This document shows positions 1 to 8,756 of a stretch of 64,000 nucleotides of DNA, piece by piece. A program made the position numbers and the translations under genes. The DNA is taken from the NCBI GenBank assembly GCA_018222765.1, contig JAAEZT010000019.1, positions 1 through 64,000 on the forward strand, given 5' to 3'. Source of the stretch: a bacterium (GTDB taxonomy: Bacteria; Verrucomicrobiota; Verrucomicrobiia; Verrucomicrobiales; Akkermansiaceae). Within the stretch, counting starts at the first letter, position 1; each line of letters opens with the position of its first letter. The notes below the pieces were generated by a model. It saw nothing but the letters and a program-made list of their open reading frames with translations, made no database searches and was not told the origin of the DNA.

Positions 1-1154
1 CAGTAAAATTATCGAAAATCACCTTTGTTTACCTTCTGTGCATGGCTCTGGTCGCTCATCTTGGTGGCGTACTCACGACCCTGAAGAAATTTGCGGCTCC
101 GGCATTTTCTCCAGTCTTGCTCAATATCGTATTTCTCATTGGCTTGACCTGCTTTGCCCGAATCACCGAGGCCAAAGGTGAGCTACTGGCGTGGTGTGTC
201 GCAATCGCCGGATTCGTTCAATTGGGTCTCCTTTGGTGGACCTGTCGTAGGGCCCGCCTTCCGGTCGCTATTCAAAAGCCGGTTTTCGACAGTGATATTA
301 AACGCCTTTTTGTATTGATGGGACCGGGAGTTTTGGCGGCGGGAATTCAACAGATCAATCTACTTGTCGGAGGGATCATTGCATCTTTTCAACAGGGCGC
401 GATCTCGACGCTCTATTATTCGGATCGAGTTTACCAACTTCCCCTGGGGATGGTCGGGATTGCCTTCGGGATGGTGCTTCTACCTGAAATTACGCGGCTT
501 CTCACGAATGGTAAGGAGAGTGAGGCCGCAGGCACGATGCGGTCAGCGATAGAGCTAGCGATGATTATTACGGTGCCAGCGGCGGTTGCTTTCGTCGCCA
601 TTCCCCATGAAATTATGTCGCTTCTTTTTGAGCGTGGAGCATTTACACCAGAAGACTCACGGCGATGCGGGCAAGCCCTCGCAGCATTTTCGATCGGCTT
701 ACCGGGATACGTTCTTATCAAAGTTCTTCAGCCTGGATACTTTGCGCGGGAGAATACAAAGTCTCCGATGATCATGGGCGGAGTTACGGTGGCCGTAAAT
801 ATAGTGGTGAGTTTGATACTCTTCCCTTTTATGGGTCTGGTTGGAATTGCTTTGGCAACTTCAATCGCGGCTTGGGTAAATGTCCTTCTACTCTGGAAAG
901 GGTTGAAAGGATTCGTGTCACTTCGACGGGAAAACTGGAGACGTCTTGGTGGAATGTTGGCTGCCAGCCTCGTCATGGCTGCGGGACTCTATGGAGCAAA
1001 GGAAATGATGGAAACCTGGTTGGCAGGAGGATTCTGGACAAAATTCATCGCCACGAGTTTGCTCATTTCTTTTGGAGCGACCGTATACTCACTGGGGGTC
1101 ATTAAATTGAGGGTTACCAGTGTAGCTGAGCTCAAAAACGCATTCAAAAAGTAA
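1..1154 (+). CDS. murJ: MurJ lipid II flippase, 5' end cut by window edge
   Basis: This is the C-terminal three quarters of a MurJ/MviN-family integral membrane protein, which flips lipid-linked peptidoglycan precursor (lipid II) across the inner membrane. The reading frame is open from base 3, so the first visible ATG at 42 is internal and about 384 residues are visible. Many hydrophobic segments alternate with short polar loops, and the family-typical stretches around AGIQQINLLVGG, LYYSDRVYQLPLGMVGIAFG and LLPEITRL are present. The C-terminus carries the two extra membrane helices usual for MurJ. The next gene on the same strand starts 46 nt later. The call is firm; only the N-terminus is missing. 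Confidence 0.95.
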   Translation, partial: VKLSKITFVYLLCMALVAHLGGVLTTLKKFAAPAFSPVLLNIVFLIGLTCFARITEAKGELLAWCVAIAGFVQLGLLWWTCRRARLPVAIQKPVFDSDIKRLFVLMGPGVLAAGIQQINLLVGGIIASFQQGAISTLYYSDRVYQLPLGMVGIAFGMVLLPEITRLLTNGKESEAAGTMRSAIELAMIITVPAAVAFVAIPHEIMSLLFERGAFTPEDSRRCGQALAAFSIGLPGYVLIKVLQPGYFARENTKSPMIMGGVTVAVNIVVSLILFPFMGLVGIALATSIAAWVNVLLLWKGLKGFVSLRRENWRRLGGMLAASLVMAAGLYGAKEMMETWLAGGFWTKFIATSLLISFGATVYSLGVIKLRVTSVAELKNAFKK

Positions 1155-1200
1155 ACAGCTTGCGAGGTAGAGGATCGGAGGTAGCTTCCGCCCGTATTCT

Positions 1201-1818
1201 ATGAATGGCAATATCATCATCCGCGGACTGCTTGTAATTGCTGCCGTATGGCTTTGTGTTTGGTTGATAAGCGATTGGATGGGAGACCTGAAGGCTAGTC
1301 CGCAGCGGGTTGAAAGGATGATCGAGGAGGCGGAATTTGAAGACTGGTCGAATGGGGAAGGTTCGGATGATGAGGCGAAGCGCCGGAAAGGGGAGTTGGA
1401 GCGGATCAGCGAGGTGTTCAATCGTTTGGATCTACGACAGAGACAGGAACTGAATGAGGACCAATCCACCTACGATCTCTTTTTCAAATTGAGCAGCGAG
1501 GAGAAAAGTTATTTTGTCGATTTAACGTTCACCAAAGCAGCCGAGCGTTTGATGTCGGCCTTTGACGAGATGGAGGAAGAGGAGCGTGCCAAGATGATGG
1601 AGCGGGTAATTCAAGATATGACCGGAGGCAAGGGAGCCGATGCGCTGGCTCGGATTCAGGAAGAGGATCCTGAAATTCTCATGCGCATCGCGGAGCAAGG
1701 GTTCAAGGCTTACTATCAGAGCGCATCAGCCGAAACAAAAATGGTAATGAGACCGTTGATGGATGCTGCCGGGGAAGTTGTGCAGGGATTCGCGCCTCCG
1801 AGGGGAGGTGGCTTTTGA
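1201..1818 (+). CDS. Hypothetical membrane-anchored acidic protein
   Basis: A 205-residue protein I do not recognise. Residues 5-23 form one hydrophobic N-terminal segment, which could be an anchor or an uncleaved signal. The rest is highly charged and probably helical, rich in Glu, Asp, Lys and Arg, with a Met/Glu-rich centre (around EMEEEERAKMMERV), and it ends in a Gly-rich tail. Its stop overlaps the start of the following pseudopilin gene by 4 nt, so the two are likely translationally coupled. A role beside the pseudopilin or ABC transporter is only inference from position. No catalytic motif is visible. Confidence 0.7.
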   Translation: MNGNIIIRGLLVIAAVWLCVWLISDWMGDLKASPQRVERMIEEAEFEDWSNGEGSDDEAKRRKGELERISEVFNRLDLRQRQELNEDQSTYDLFFKLSSEEKSYFVDLTFTKAAERLMSAFDEMEEEERAKMMERVIQDMTGGKGADALARIQEEDPEILMRIAEQGFKAYYQSASAETKMVMRPLMDAAGEVVQGFAPPRGGGF

Positions 1819-2324
1819 GGAGGGGGTGGACCTTGCAAGAGCTCATGATCGCTCTGGCGATTATCGGAGCTCTTGTGGGACTGGCCGTGCCAATTGGGAA
1901 ATCGGTAAAGGGTAAGTCAGAACAGTCCTCCTGTCTCAATGTATTGCGCGGTCTGGGAGTCGCGCTGGAGGGCTACCTCATCGACCATCAGGGACGGTAT
2001 CCGGATGTTGCAATGGGTCGTTCCTCGACAGGAGGAAACCCAAAGGTGATAGAAGTCACGTTGCTGGATTACGCCGGGAGCAAGACGGCCTTTCGCTGCC
2101 CTGCGGATCATGAGCATTTCGACAAGAGTGGTTCGAGCTATTTCTGGAATGAGACTCAGAGTGGCCTGCGCTACAGCCAATTGGGATTCATGGGAATCGA
2201 TAAGGATTCTATCCCTCTCATTTACGACAAGGAGGCCTTCCATGGAGACCAAAACGGCACAAATTTTCTGTATGCCGATCAGTCGGTGAATCAGAAAGTC
2301 GATTTTAACGTTGATTCAAAGTGA
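1815..2324 (+). CDS. Type II secretion pseudopilin-like protein
   Basis: A 169-residue protein with a prepilin-type N-terminus: after MRRG comes WTLQELMIALAIIG, with the conserved Glu at +5 of the mature protein followed by a hydrophobic helix. The usual Phe at +1 is Trp, and the leader is only four residues if the TTG at 1815 is the start. No earlier start is available in frame. The remainder is a small globular domain with a CPADHEH stretch and an ending (FLYADQSV) resembling the G/H-type pseudopilins common in Verrucomicrobia and Planctomycetes. A prepilin peptidase would be expected to process it. Both ends overlap neighbouring genes by 4 nt. Confidence 0.8.
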   Translation: MRRGWTLQELMIALAIIGALVGLAVPIGKSVKGKSEQSSCLNVLRGLGVALEGYLIDHQGRYPDVAMGRSSTGGNPKVIEVTLLDYAGSKTAFRCPADHEHFDKSGSSYFWNETQSGLRYSQLGFMGIDKDSIPLIYDKEAFHGDQNGTNFLYADQSVNQKVDFNVDSK

Positions 2325-3217
2325 TGCTGAGAATTGAGAAATTAGAGAAGAGATTTGCTGGAAAGAAAGCCCTCAAGGGAATCAGTTTTGAGGTCAAGAG
2401 AGGTGTTATTCACGGCTTACTTGGTCACAATGGAGCGGGGAAAAGCACCACTCTCGGTATCGTTTTGGCGATGATCTCGGCCGATGGAGGTGAGGTCTTC
2501 ATTGATGACGTGTCCGTGCAAAAAGAGGAAGCAAAAGCGCTTCGGAAAGTTGGCGCAATCTTCGAGGCTCCATCCTTTTATGACTACATGAGCGGATGGG
2601 AGAATCTCAAGATACTGGTAGGGTTGAGCGGTAAATTTGATCGCGATCAGGCTCTCGATATTGTCGAGCGAGTGGGTTTAAATGATCGGATTCATTCGAA
2701 AGTGGGAGCATACAGCCACGGGATGCGGCAACGACTCGCCTTGGCTCAGGCTCTGCTCCCCGAGCCTGAGATTTTGCTCTTGGATGAGCCGACTGATGGA
2801 CTTGATCCGGAGGGGATCAAATGGTTCCGGGATTTTATCGTCAATCTGCGTGACGAGCGCGGGATGACCGTCTTATTCAATTCACATTTACTCTCGGAGG
2901 TCGAATTGATGTGTGACCGCGTCTCAATCATTCGCGAAGGCGAGTTGGTTTTCGAGGGAGATGTCAACGACTTACGTGATGATCGACTTGGATTCAAAAT
3001 TTCCGCCGAGCCGATCGATGTGTTGAAATCGGTGGTAAATGAATTCGGCGGTCAGTGGCTGACAAAATCCCGCTGTCTTTTCCCTCCAAAGCATCAAGTT
3101 GCCAATGTGGTTGAACGTTTAGTTAGCGCTGGTGCGAAAGTTCATGAAGTCACACCGGTTCGACGTTCGCTTGAGGACGTTTATTTGGAATTCAGCAAGA
3201 AGTCTTTATGTTCTTAA
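2321..3217 (+). CDS. ABC transporter ATP-binding protein
   Basis: A 298-residue ABC ATPase of the ABC-2 (CcmA/NatA-like) type. Visible motifs are Walker A GHNGAGKST (residues 35-43), the signature SHGMRQR (132-138), Walker B ILLLDEP (151-157) followed by TDGLDPEG, and a switch His in FNSHLLSEVE. A C-terminal accessory domain of about 80 residues follows. The start can be GTG 2321 or ATG 2324; both overlap the preceding stop. The partner permease starts 10 nt before this gene ends. The substrate is unknown. It could export a lipid, peptide or ion, or move envelope components; the overlap with the pseudopilin gene argues for joint expression. Confidence 0.93.
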   Translation: MMLRIEKLEKRFAGKKALKGISFEVKRGVIHGLLGHNGAGKSTTLGIVLAMISADGGEVFIDDVSVQKEEAKALRKVGAIFEAPSFYDYMSGWENLKILVGLSGKFDRDQALDIVERVGLNDRIHSKVGAYSHGMRQRLALAQALLPEPEILLLDEPTDGLDPEGIKWFRDFIVNLRDERGMTVLFNSHLLSEVELMCDRVSIIREGELVFEGDVNDLRDDRLGFKISAEPIDVLKSVVNEFGGQWLTKSRCLFPPKHQVANVVERLVSAGAKVHEVTPVRRSLEDVYLEFSKKSLCS

Positions 3218-4050
3218 GTCAACTAGGAGGGGAATTGAGGAAGCTTTTCGCGAGGCGAAGAACTTACCTGGGCTATGTAGTGTTTATCGTGTTCGAGGTC
3301 CTTATCCTGACACTTTGGGTCAAGGTCGGCCGGGATAAAGTGGCGGAATTGGCAGAACGGAATCTTATCCCAATGGAGCAGCTCTATTCCTCCCTGACCT
3401 CTACTTACTGGATCATGGGGGGGAGCATGTTTTTGCTCGGTTCGATCTACTTTGCTCTTGTGGGTGGTGACATTGTCGCGAAGGAATCGGAAGACGGGAA
3501 TCTCCGGATGGTACTATCCCGGCCAGTGTCCCGCCTGAGGGTTCTGTTGCTGAAATATTTCGCCGTGATTATCTACACTGTAACTTTTGTTATTTTCGTC
3601 GGAATTACGGGATACGGAATGTCAGTGTTGGCTCTCGGAGCGGGAGGGGGGCTTTTTGTGTGGAATCCCAACCTCTACATCCTCTCGGTTTATCCCGGAT
3701 GGGGAGAAGGGTTTACACGGCTCTTTGTTGGGGCCTGCTTCATGGGTCTCAGTATGTGCGTGGTGAGTTCATTGGCTTTCTTCTTTTCCTGTTTCAAAAT
3801 GAAGCCAGCGGCGGCAACGATCATGGCCTTGAGCGTCTTCTTTATCGATTTCGTTCTTCAAAACATGCCGTTCCTCCGCGGTGTGAAGCACGTTTTCATT
3901 ACTTACCGGATGGAGAATTGGGCATATTTATTGCAAGAGGAGATTCCCTGGGCCCGAATCTTGGAAAGCTACACGATTTTATGCGGGCTCAATATCTCGC
4001 TATTCATTATCGGCTGGATGGTTTTCCAATCTCGTGATTTTAAGACTTAG
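3208..4050 (+). CDS. ABC-2 type transporter permease
   Basis: A 280-residue integral membrane protein with about six hydrophobic segments, the first following a short basic N-terminus (LRKLFARRRTYLGYVVF). The cytoplasmic stretch KESEDGNLRMVLSRPVSRLRVLL is typical of ABC-2 permeases, which often carry a similar E-x-G-T/N-L-x-x-LxxP-VSR motif. Its start overlaps the ATPase gene, so the two form one transporter. The last 11 nt overlap the convergent GNAT gene on the other strand. The substrate cannot be read from the sequence. Confidence 0.9.
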   Translation: MFLSQLGGELRKLFARRRTYLGYVVFIVFEVLILTLWVKVGRDKVAELAERNLIPMEQLYSSLTSTYWIMGGSMFLLGSIYFALVGGDIVAKESEDGNLRMVLSRPVSRLRVLLLKYFAVIIYTVTFVIFVGITGYGMSVLALGAGGGLFVWNPNLYILSVYPGWGEGFTRLFVGACFMGLSMCVVSSLAFFFSCFKMKPAAATIMALSVFFIDFVLQNMPFLRGVKHVFITYRMENWAYLLQEEIPWARILESYTILCGLNISLFIIGWMVFQSRDFKT

Positions 4051-4483
4051 ATTGGGAAATAGTTTTTTGCATGCGCTGATGTGGAATTCCCACTTCCTGA
4101 AATGGCTCTCCAACCGGAGTGTATCCCAACCTGATATAGAATTCAAAAACCTGAATCCGGGCATGCAAAATGATTTTTTGAAATCCTTTTCCCGAAAGAT
4201 TTTTTTCCAGCATCTCAACAAGTTTCCGTCCACATCCCTGGCCCTGAAATTGGCCGGCTACCGCCATTTGTCTCAATTGAATTAACTCCTTAGACTTCGG
4301 GACTGCGATCACGCTCGCCATGAGATGATCGCCATCAAAGAGCCCAAAATGCCACTGGGACGCTTCTTGTGACAGGTCATCATCCTGCAAGGCGAGACCT
4401 AGGGGCTTCCGTAGAACGTCATCCCGAAGGAGCAACTCCTCCTGGTAAGCCGGACTACCATAAGCGATCTGTTGGAATTTCAT
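4040..4483 (-). CDS. GNAT family N-acetyltransferase
   Basis: A 147-residue GNAT-fold acetyltransferase, similar in layout to ElaA-like or YjdJ-like proteins. The acetyl-CoA pyrophosphate-binding motif A is QFQGQGCG (residues 78-85), preceded by the beta strand LIQLRQMAV and followed by a helix (KLVEMLEK). The C-terminal motif B region contains a Tyr in FEFYIRLGYTPVG, as usual for this fold. It uses acetyl-CoA to modify an unknown amine. It is a single gene, convergent with the ABC permease and divergent from the M42 peptidase 70 nt away. Confidence 0.88.
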   Translation of the reverse strand: MKFQQIAYGSPAYQEELLLRDDVLRKPLGLALQDDDLSQEASQWHFGLFDGDHLMASVIAVPKSKELIQLRQMAVAGQFQGQGCGRKLVEMLEKNLSGKGFQKIILHARIQVFEFYIRLGYTPVGEPFQEVGIPHQRMQKTISQSKS

Positions 4484-4552
4484 GGAGAGGGTCAGATGGA
4501 TTTTTCCTTCGTTTAAGGTTTCCAGATCGCCAATTTGGGCTTTGTTTGCCCC

Positions 4553-5629
4553 ATGACAAAAGCCGAAAAATCATTTCTCTTCGACCTCCTGAAAACTCCA
4601 AGTCCCACCGGGTTTGAAATGCCGGGACAAAAAGTGTGGGCCAAGTATGTTGGAAAATACGCAGACGCTGTGGAGTGTGACGCCTATGGCTCGACCTGGG
4701 CAACTTTAAAAGGGAAGTCTGACAAGGTCGTTATGCTGGAAGCGCACGCTGACGAAATCGGCTACATGATTAAACACATCAATAAAGATGGCTTCCTATA
4801 CCTCGATCGAGTGGGTGGGAGCGATGCCGCCACCGGTCGGGGACGACGTTTACATATTCTTGGTGATAAAGGAACGGTTGACGGAATTATTGGAAACACC
4901 GCGATTCATCTTCGACGCGACAGTCTGGGGAACGAAAAAGCACCCAAAGTTCATGAGCTCTGGGTGGATATTGGGGCGTCTGGGGCTGACGAAGTAGCCC
5001 AGATGGGCCTGCGCGTGGGACATCCAGCCGTGTATGCCGATACCCCCATGGAAATTCTCAACAAAAGGGTGGTGAGCCGCGCAGTGGACAACCGGATCGG
5101 CGGGTTCATGATTGCGCAGGTGCTGAAAAAGCTGGCGAGTGCCAAAAGCAAACCCGCCTTCACTTTAGTTTGTCTCAATTCGGTTCAGGAAGAAATCGGC
5201 GGTTACGGAGCAAAGATGGCGACCCATCGACTTCAGCCAGATGTCTGTATTTGCACCGATGTCACCCATGCCACGGACACCCCGGGCCTGTCTGCGGAAC
5301 AATACGGCAAGGTCTTGATGGGGGGCGGCCCAACCGTGACGCACGGAACTGCGAGTCATCCCTTGGTCGTTGACCGCTTGATCGAGGTTGCTGAAAAGAA
5401 CAAGATTCCCCTCCAACATGAAGCGTCCAGTCGTTTTACCGGAACGGACACTGACAGTATTTACCACTCCAGGGAAGGTGTGCCGAGCGCTCTGGTTTCC
5501 ATTCCTCTCCGCTGCATGCATTCAGTGGTCGAAACGGTGGATTATCAGGATATCGAGACCACGGCGGGCTTGATGGCCGGCTTTATTGAAAGTCTGGAGA
5601 CCAAGGATCTCTTCCACCAGACCCTTTAA
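4553..5629 (+). CDS. M42 family metallopeptidase
   Basis: A 358-residue cytosolic aminopeptidase of family M42 (FrvX/glutamyl aminopeptidase/endoglucanase-like), which removes N-terminal residues from peptides and forms large tetrahedral particles in known members. Metal-site and catalytic motifs are visible: EAHADEIG (His65, Asp67), the Asp of AVDNRIGG, the Glu pair of QEEIGGYGA, the Asp of CTDVTHATD and the final His of LRCMHS. The ATG at 4553 is preferred because the next residues match the family N-terminus; an in-frame ATG at 4535 would add six residues. It appears to be a single-gene unit. Confidence 0.92.
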   Translation: MTKAEKSFLFDLLKTPSPTGFEMPGQKVWAKYVGKYADAVECDAYGSTWATLKGKSDKVVMLEAHADEIGYMIKHINKDGFLYLDRVGGSDAATGRGRRLHILGDKGTVDGIIGNTAIHLRRDSLGNEKAPKVHELWVDIGASGADEVAQMGLRVGHPAVYADTPMEILNKRVVSRAVDNRIGGFMIAQVLKKLASAKSKPAFTLVCLNSVQEEIGGYGAKMATHRLQPDVCICTDVTHATDTPGLSAEQYGKVLMGGGPTVTHGTASHPLVVDRLIEVAEKNKIPLQHEASSRFTGTDTDSIYHSREGVPSALVSIPLRCMHSVVETVDYQDIETTAGLMAGFIESLETKDLFHQTL

Positions 5630-5680
5630 GTCTGATTTTTTCAAGTGACGGATGGTTTTCATCTGTTCAGATTCGCGGTA

Positions 5681-6574
5681 ATGAAACGACGACGTGGACG
5701 CAGGAGCTTTTGGTGGTGGTCTTGGCTGCTATTCCTGACAGCCGTGGGTGGCACCCTTGGAGGCGCTTTTTATGGCAAGCAAGAGTGGGAGAAGGCTGAC
5801 AAAGAATATCCTGCATCCGCAATCGTGGAGACGAACATCAGAGCTCCTTTCAAGGGGAACAATCTCAAAGAGAGCCCAACCGGAATTGCAAATGTCAATG
5901 AGTCGCAGGTTATTAAAGAGATTGAGTCCCACGCCACGCTATCCAAAATCGCCGCCGATCTTAACTTGACTCAAAAATGGGAATTAGGGTTGGATGATGT
6001 GATTACCACTTTGAGATCGTCTCTCGATGTGAATCTTGATCAGCAGGACAAGATGATGGAAGTTGCCATTGTCCGTCCCGATCCCAACGAAGCCGCTGAG
6101 ATCGCCACTGCCATCGCCAAGATGATTCCAGATGTGATCAAGGCTCTTGATGCATCCAATAAATCGGCGGGACTTGAGAGGCTAAATCTTGAGGCAGAAC
6201 CATACAATCAGACCGAGGCAGATGCGCGTCAGGCTCTCAAGCAGGCCTTATCGAACATCAAGGTGAACCTCGAGCCCACACCAGACATGGATCTGAACAT
6301 TTACATGACGGTTCCCGCAGTGGCCGAGGCAAAAGAATATTGGGACACCGTTCGGGAAACTAAAATTGCCTTCGATATCAGCCAGGGAGAATACGGCCGC
6401 TACTGGCAGAAGCCCCTCAAACCCTCTTTCGTCAGTAGAGCAGCTACGCCGGCACCCAATTTCACGGGGCCTGAAATACAACCTTTTCAGGTTCAGTTCG
6501 GTCTATACGGCCTCACTTTAGGACTTTTCGGAGGAATTGCTCTCATGACAATTTGTTGGAAGCTCTTTCCCTGA
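5681..6574 (+). CDS. Wzz-like polysaccharide chain-length/co-polymerase protein
   Basis: A protein of about 297 residues with the architecture of Wzz/PCP proteins: a very basic N-terminus (MKRRRGRRS), a transmembrane helix with WWWSWLLF, a periplasmic alpha/beta-plus-coil domain, and a second transmembrane helix at the C-terminus. The first periplasmic domain contains ESQVIKEIESHATLSKIAADLNL, which resembles the start of chain-length determinant and tyrosine-kinase adaptor domains. No Walker motifs are present, so it lacks a BY-kinase domain. Polymerase or glycosyltransferase genes are not nearby, so the polymer is unknown. ATG 5681 is preferred over GTG 5645. Confidence 0.75.
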   Translation: MKRRRGRRSFWWWSWLLFLTAVGGTLGGAFYGKQEWEKADKEYPASAIVETNIRAPFKGNNLKESPTGIANVNESQVIKEIESHATLSKIAADLNLTQKWELGLDDVITTLRSSLDVNLDQQDKMMEVAIVRPDPNEAAEIATAIAKMIPDVIKALDASNKSAGLERLNLEAEPYNQTEADARQALKQALSNIKVNLEPTPDMDLNIYMTVPAVAEAKEYWDTVRETKIAFDISQGEYGRYWQKPLKPSFVSRAATPAPNFTGPEIQPFQVQFGLYGLTLGLFGGIALMTICWKLFP

Positions 6575-6656
6575 ATAGTTGGATTAGTTCTGGGTAAATG
6601 AGAGATATGGAAGACTCGACTTGTCGCTTTGTGATGTGAGTGCGAAACTTAGTTCG

Positions 6657-8756
6657 ATGCGCTGGATTTCTGTCCTTTTTTTTCTGGGTTTGCTTCCACT
6701 ATCTGGAGGTGAGCCAACCAAGGCTGTTCTCTCGATTTTAGAGAAACTGAAGTCTACGAAACAGCAACCCGGAGTCCCGGGAGAGATTGGTATTTCAGGG
6801 TTCGCCGGCCCGAAAACCCGGAGCTTGCTCAATGAGGCCTGGAACCAAAGAGCTGACTGGATCCGGGGCGAAAAAGTAGAATTCTTCGAGGGCTTCGAAA
6901 AAATCGATGGGGAGCTTTCAGCAGTGCTTGTAGGAGCGCGCTCAGCGGATGATCCCGAAGAAGCCGAGATGATGGGCTTCGCTCTTCGTTTGGAAGACGG
7001 TGTCTGGAGCGTTGGACCGGTCGAAGGCAGCTTCAACAGTATGGGACTGGGATTTGACAAATCACTGCGAACCCGTGTAGGCGAGCTGGAACGATGGATG
7101 GCTGTGGAAAGGGTCACCGCGGCTGACCGCCTAAAAAAGGAGGCGCTCAAGCGCTTTAAGGAACGGATGGCCAAATTGGTGGATCCCGAATTATTGAAAT
7201 CCGCCAGTCCGAGAAAAGTAATGGAGAATTTCCTGGCCGCAGCCAGAGCAGGGCGGACCGAGGAGCTTTTGGTTTGGCAAGGAGTGCTTGAAAGAGGCGA
7301 TCACGATGAGATTCCATGGGAGGAAATGATTTCGATGACCCGAAAGGGGATGAAAAACCAGGACGCACGAAACGTTTGGCGCCTGTTGAATCGCCCCGGT
7401 GTGATGCAGGTCTTGCTCGATGGTGAAGAAGACGAGTCCGAGAAATCAATGCTGGTGTCATTTCTGGCCGGATTCTCTACCGGACGGGATAGCAAAAAGC
7501 TCCGTCCAGTCATTTTCAGAGTAAGAAAGAACCCGGAAGGCTGGCGGGTGAGTCTCCCCAGCTATTTCGCAAAAGCTGATGAAGATCAATGGGACCATTG
7601 GCGCGCGCATCAACGAGAAGTGCATTTCCGGGATGAGGTAAACACCGAACGGATGGCCTCGGTCTATGAAGAGGAGCACGCACCGCGGAGAGCTGTAAAT
7701 CCTGCTGAGCTTTTGGATCGGGTGGCGAGGGATCTTTTCGATGGGACCATGGAAAAATCCCTGCCTTACCTCTTCCGCGACCCTCCGGAAGAGAACAAAG
7801 AAGCTGAGGAAGATCCTGAAGACGAAGAAGTCGCTGATCCGAAAGATGTTCTGATTGATGAGGATGACCTTGATCCTGAAGTAGAGAAGGTGAAGAGATA
7901 TCGAGAATTCGCGGTGTGGTGGGCCAAGACCTCAGGCAACTTAAAGGGCATCAAAGTTGGAGCTAAAAAGGTTTATCAATCCGGCGATCTGGCCTTAGGT
8001 GTCCTCGAGATTCTTCCAAAAAATGGAGGATGGATGCCCGAATACCATTCGATTTGGATGTCCAAAGATGGTGGCGGTTGGTTGATTCTCCCGGGCTTAA
8101 AGCGCCCTCTATCCGGTTTACTTCCCGAAGACTTGGAAGATGATCGCGCCAAGCTCTCGGCTGATATCTCGAGAGATCGAGAACAGCTTGAGAAGGAGTT
8201 TCTGGAATCGCTCTTTAAACGTGTGAGCGCTTTGAATGACTCCGAAAATGAGGCCCCCTCGGAAGAAGTCGCTTTAAAAATCACGAGGGAATGGCGGAAT
8301 CTTGTGGTTGGAGGAAATATCCCTGAAATTCTCTCTCGAAGCGCCGTTCGTAAAATGCCGGAGAGTCCGCTGTCTATTTTGAAAAACCTCACTTTTCTTG
8401 TTAAGGGGGCGGCGGTTGCAGAAGTTCCCGACCGGGTTCTGGGGAATCATGTCGAAGGGCGGATGAGGGGAATATCGCTCATGGTCGATGGCGGTCGCGG
8501 TATCTCGATGGATTGTCCGCTAATGGTTGTTGTGCCCACTGAACAAGGACCACGGGTTCTCATCGACACCGAACTCTATTTAGCAACCAATAAAGGAAAA
8601 AAAATGCGTAATGATAACGAAATGGCGAGGCTTAAAGAAAAAATCCCAAAGGAGGATTTTGAATCCTTGGGGAAATTACTGGATTGGCATGAGAAGACGG
8701 CTCGGCCTCAGTGGGATAAGTGGAACAACTCTGTAAACGGCCAGCAAGGCAAGTAA
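6657..8756 (+). CDS. Large secreted hypothetical protein
   Basis: A protein of about 699 residues with a clear N-terminal signal peptide (MRWISVLFFLGLLPLSGGEP), so it is probably periplasmic or extracellular. I recognise no family. The sequence looks like three related alpha/beta segments separated by linkers. Around residues 380-410 lies a strongly acidic linker (EEDPEDEEVADPKD). Each segment ends in a strand-rich stretch of the type VWSVGPVEG or GWRVSLPSYF, which suggests repeats of an NTF2-like or similar fold; this is inference. Its TAA stop overlaps the ATG of the MoxR gene by one base (TAATG), so the pair is translationally coupled. Confidence 0.75.
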   Translation: MRWISVLFFLGLLPLSGGEPTKAVLSILEKLKSTKQQPGVPGEIGISGFAGPKTRSLLNEAWNQRADWIRGEKVEFFEGFEKIDGELSAVLVGARSADDPEEAEMMGFALRLEDGVWSVGPVEGSFNSMGLGFDKSLRTRVGELERWMAVERVTAADRLKKEALKRFKERMAKLVDPELLKSASPRKVMENFLAAARAGRTEELLVWQGVLERGDHDEIPWEEMISMTRKGMKNQDARNVWRLLNRPGVMQVLLDGEEDESEKSMLVSFLAGFSTGRDSKKLRPVIFRVRKNPEGWRVSLPSYFAKADEDQWDHWRAHQREVHFRDEVNTERMASVYEEEHAPRRAVNPAELLDRVARDLFDGTMEKSLPYLFRDPPEENKEAEEDPEDEEVADPKDVLIDEDDLDPEVEKVKRYREFAVWWAKTSGNLKGIKVGAKKVYQSGDLALGVLEILPKNGGWMPEYHSIWMSKDGGGWLILPGLKRPLSGLLPEDLEDDRAKLSADISRDREQLEKEFLESLFKRVSALNDSENEAPSEEVALKITREWRNLVVGGNIPEILSRSAVRKMPESPLSILKNLTFLVKGAAVAEVPDRVLGNHVEGRMRGISLMVDGGRGISMDCPLMVVVPTEQGPRVLIDTELYLATNKGKKMRNDNEMARLKEKIPKEDFESLGKLLDWHEKTARPQWDKWNNSVNGQQGK

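Noticed and set aside
665..1105. A 146-residue frame within murJ
   Set aside because: It is a shadow in another frame of a clearly conserved gene, without family features.
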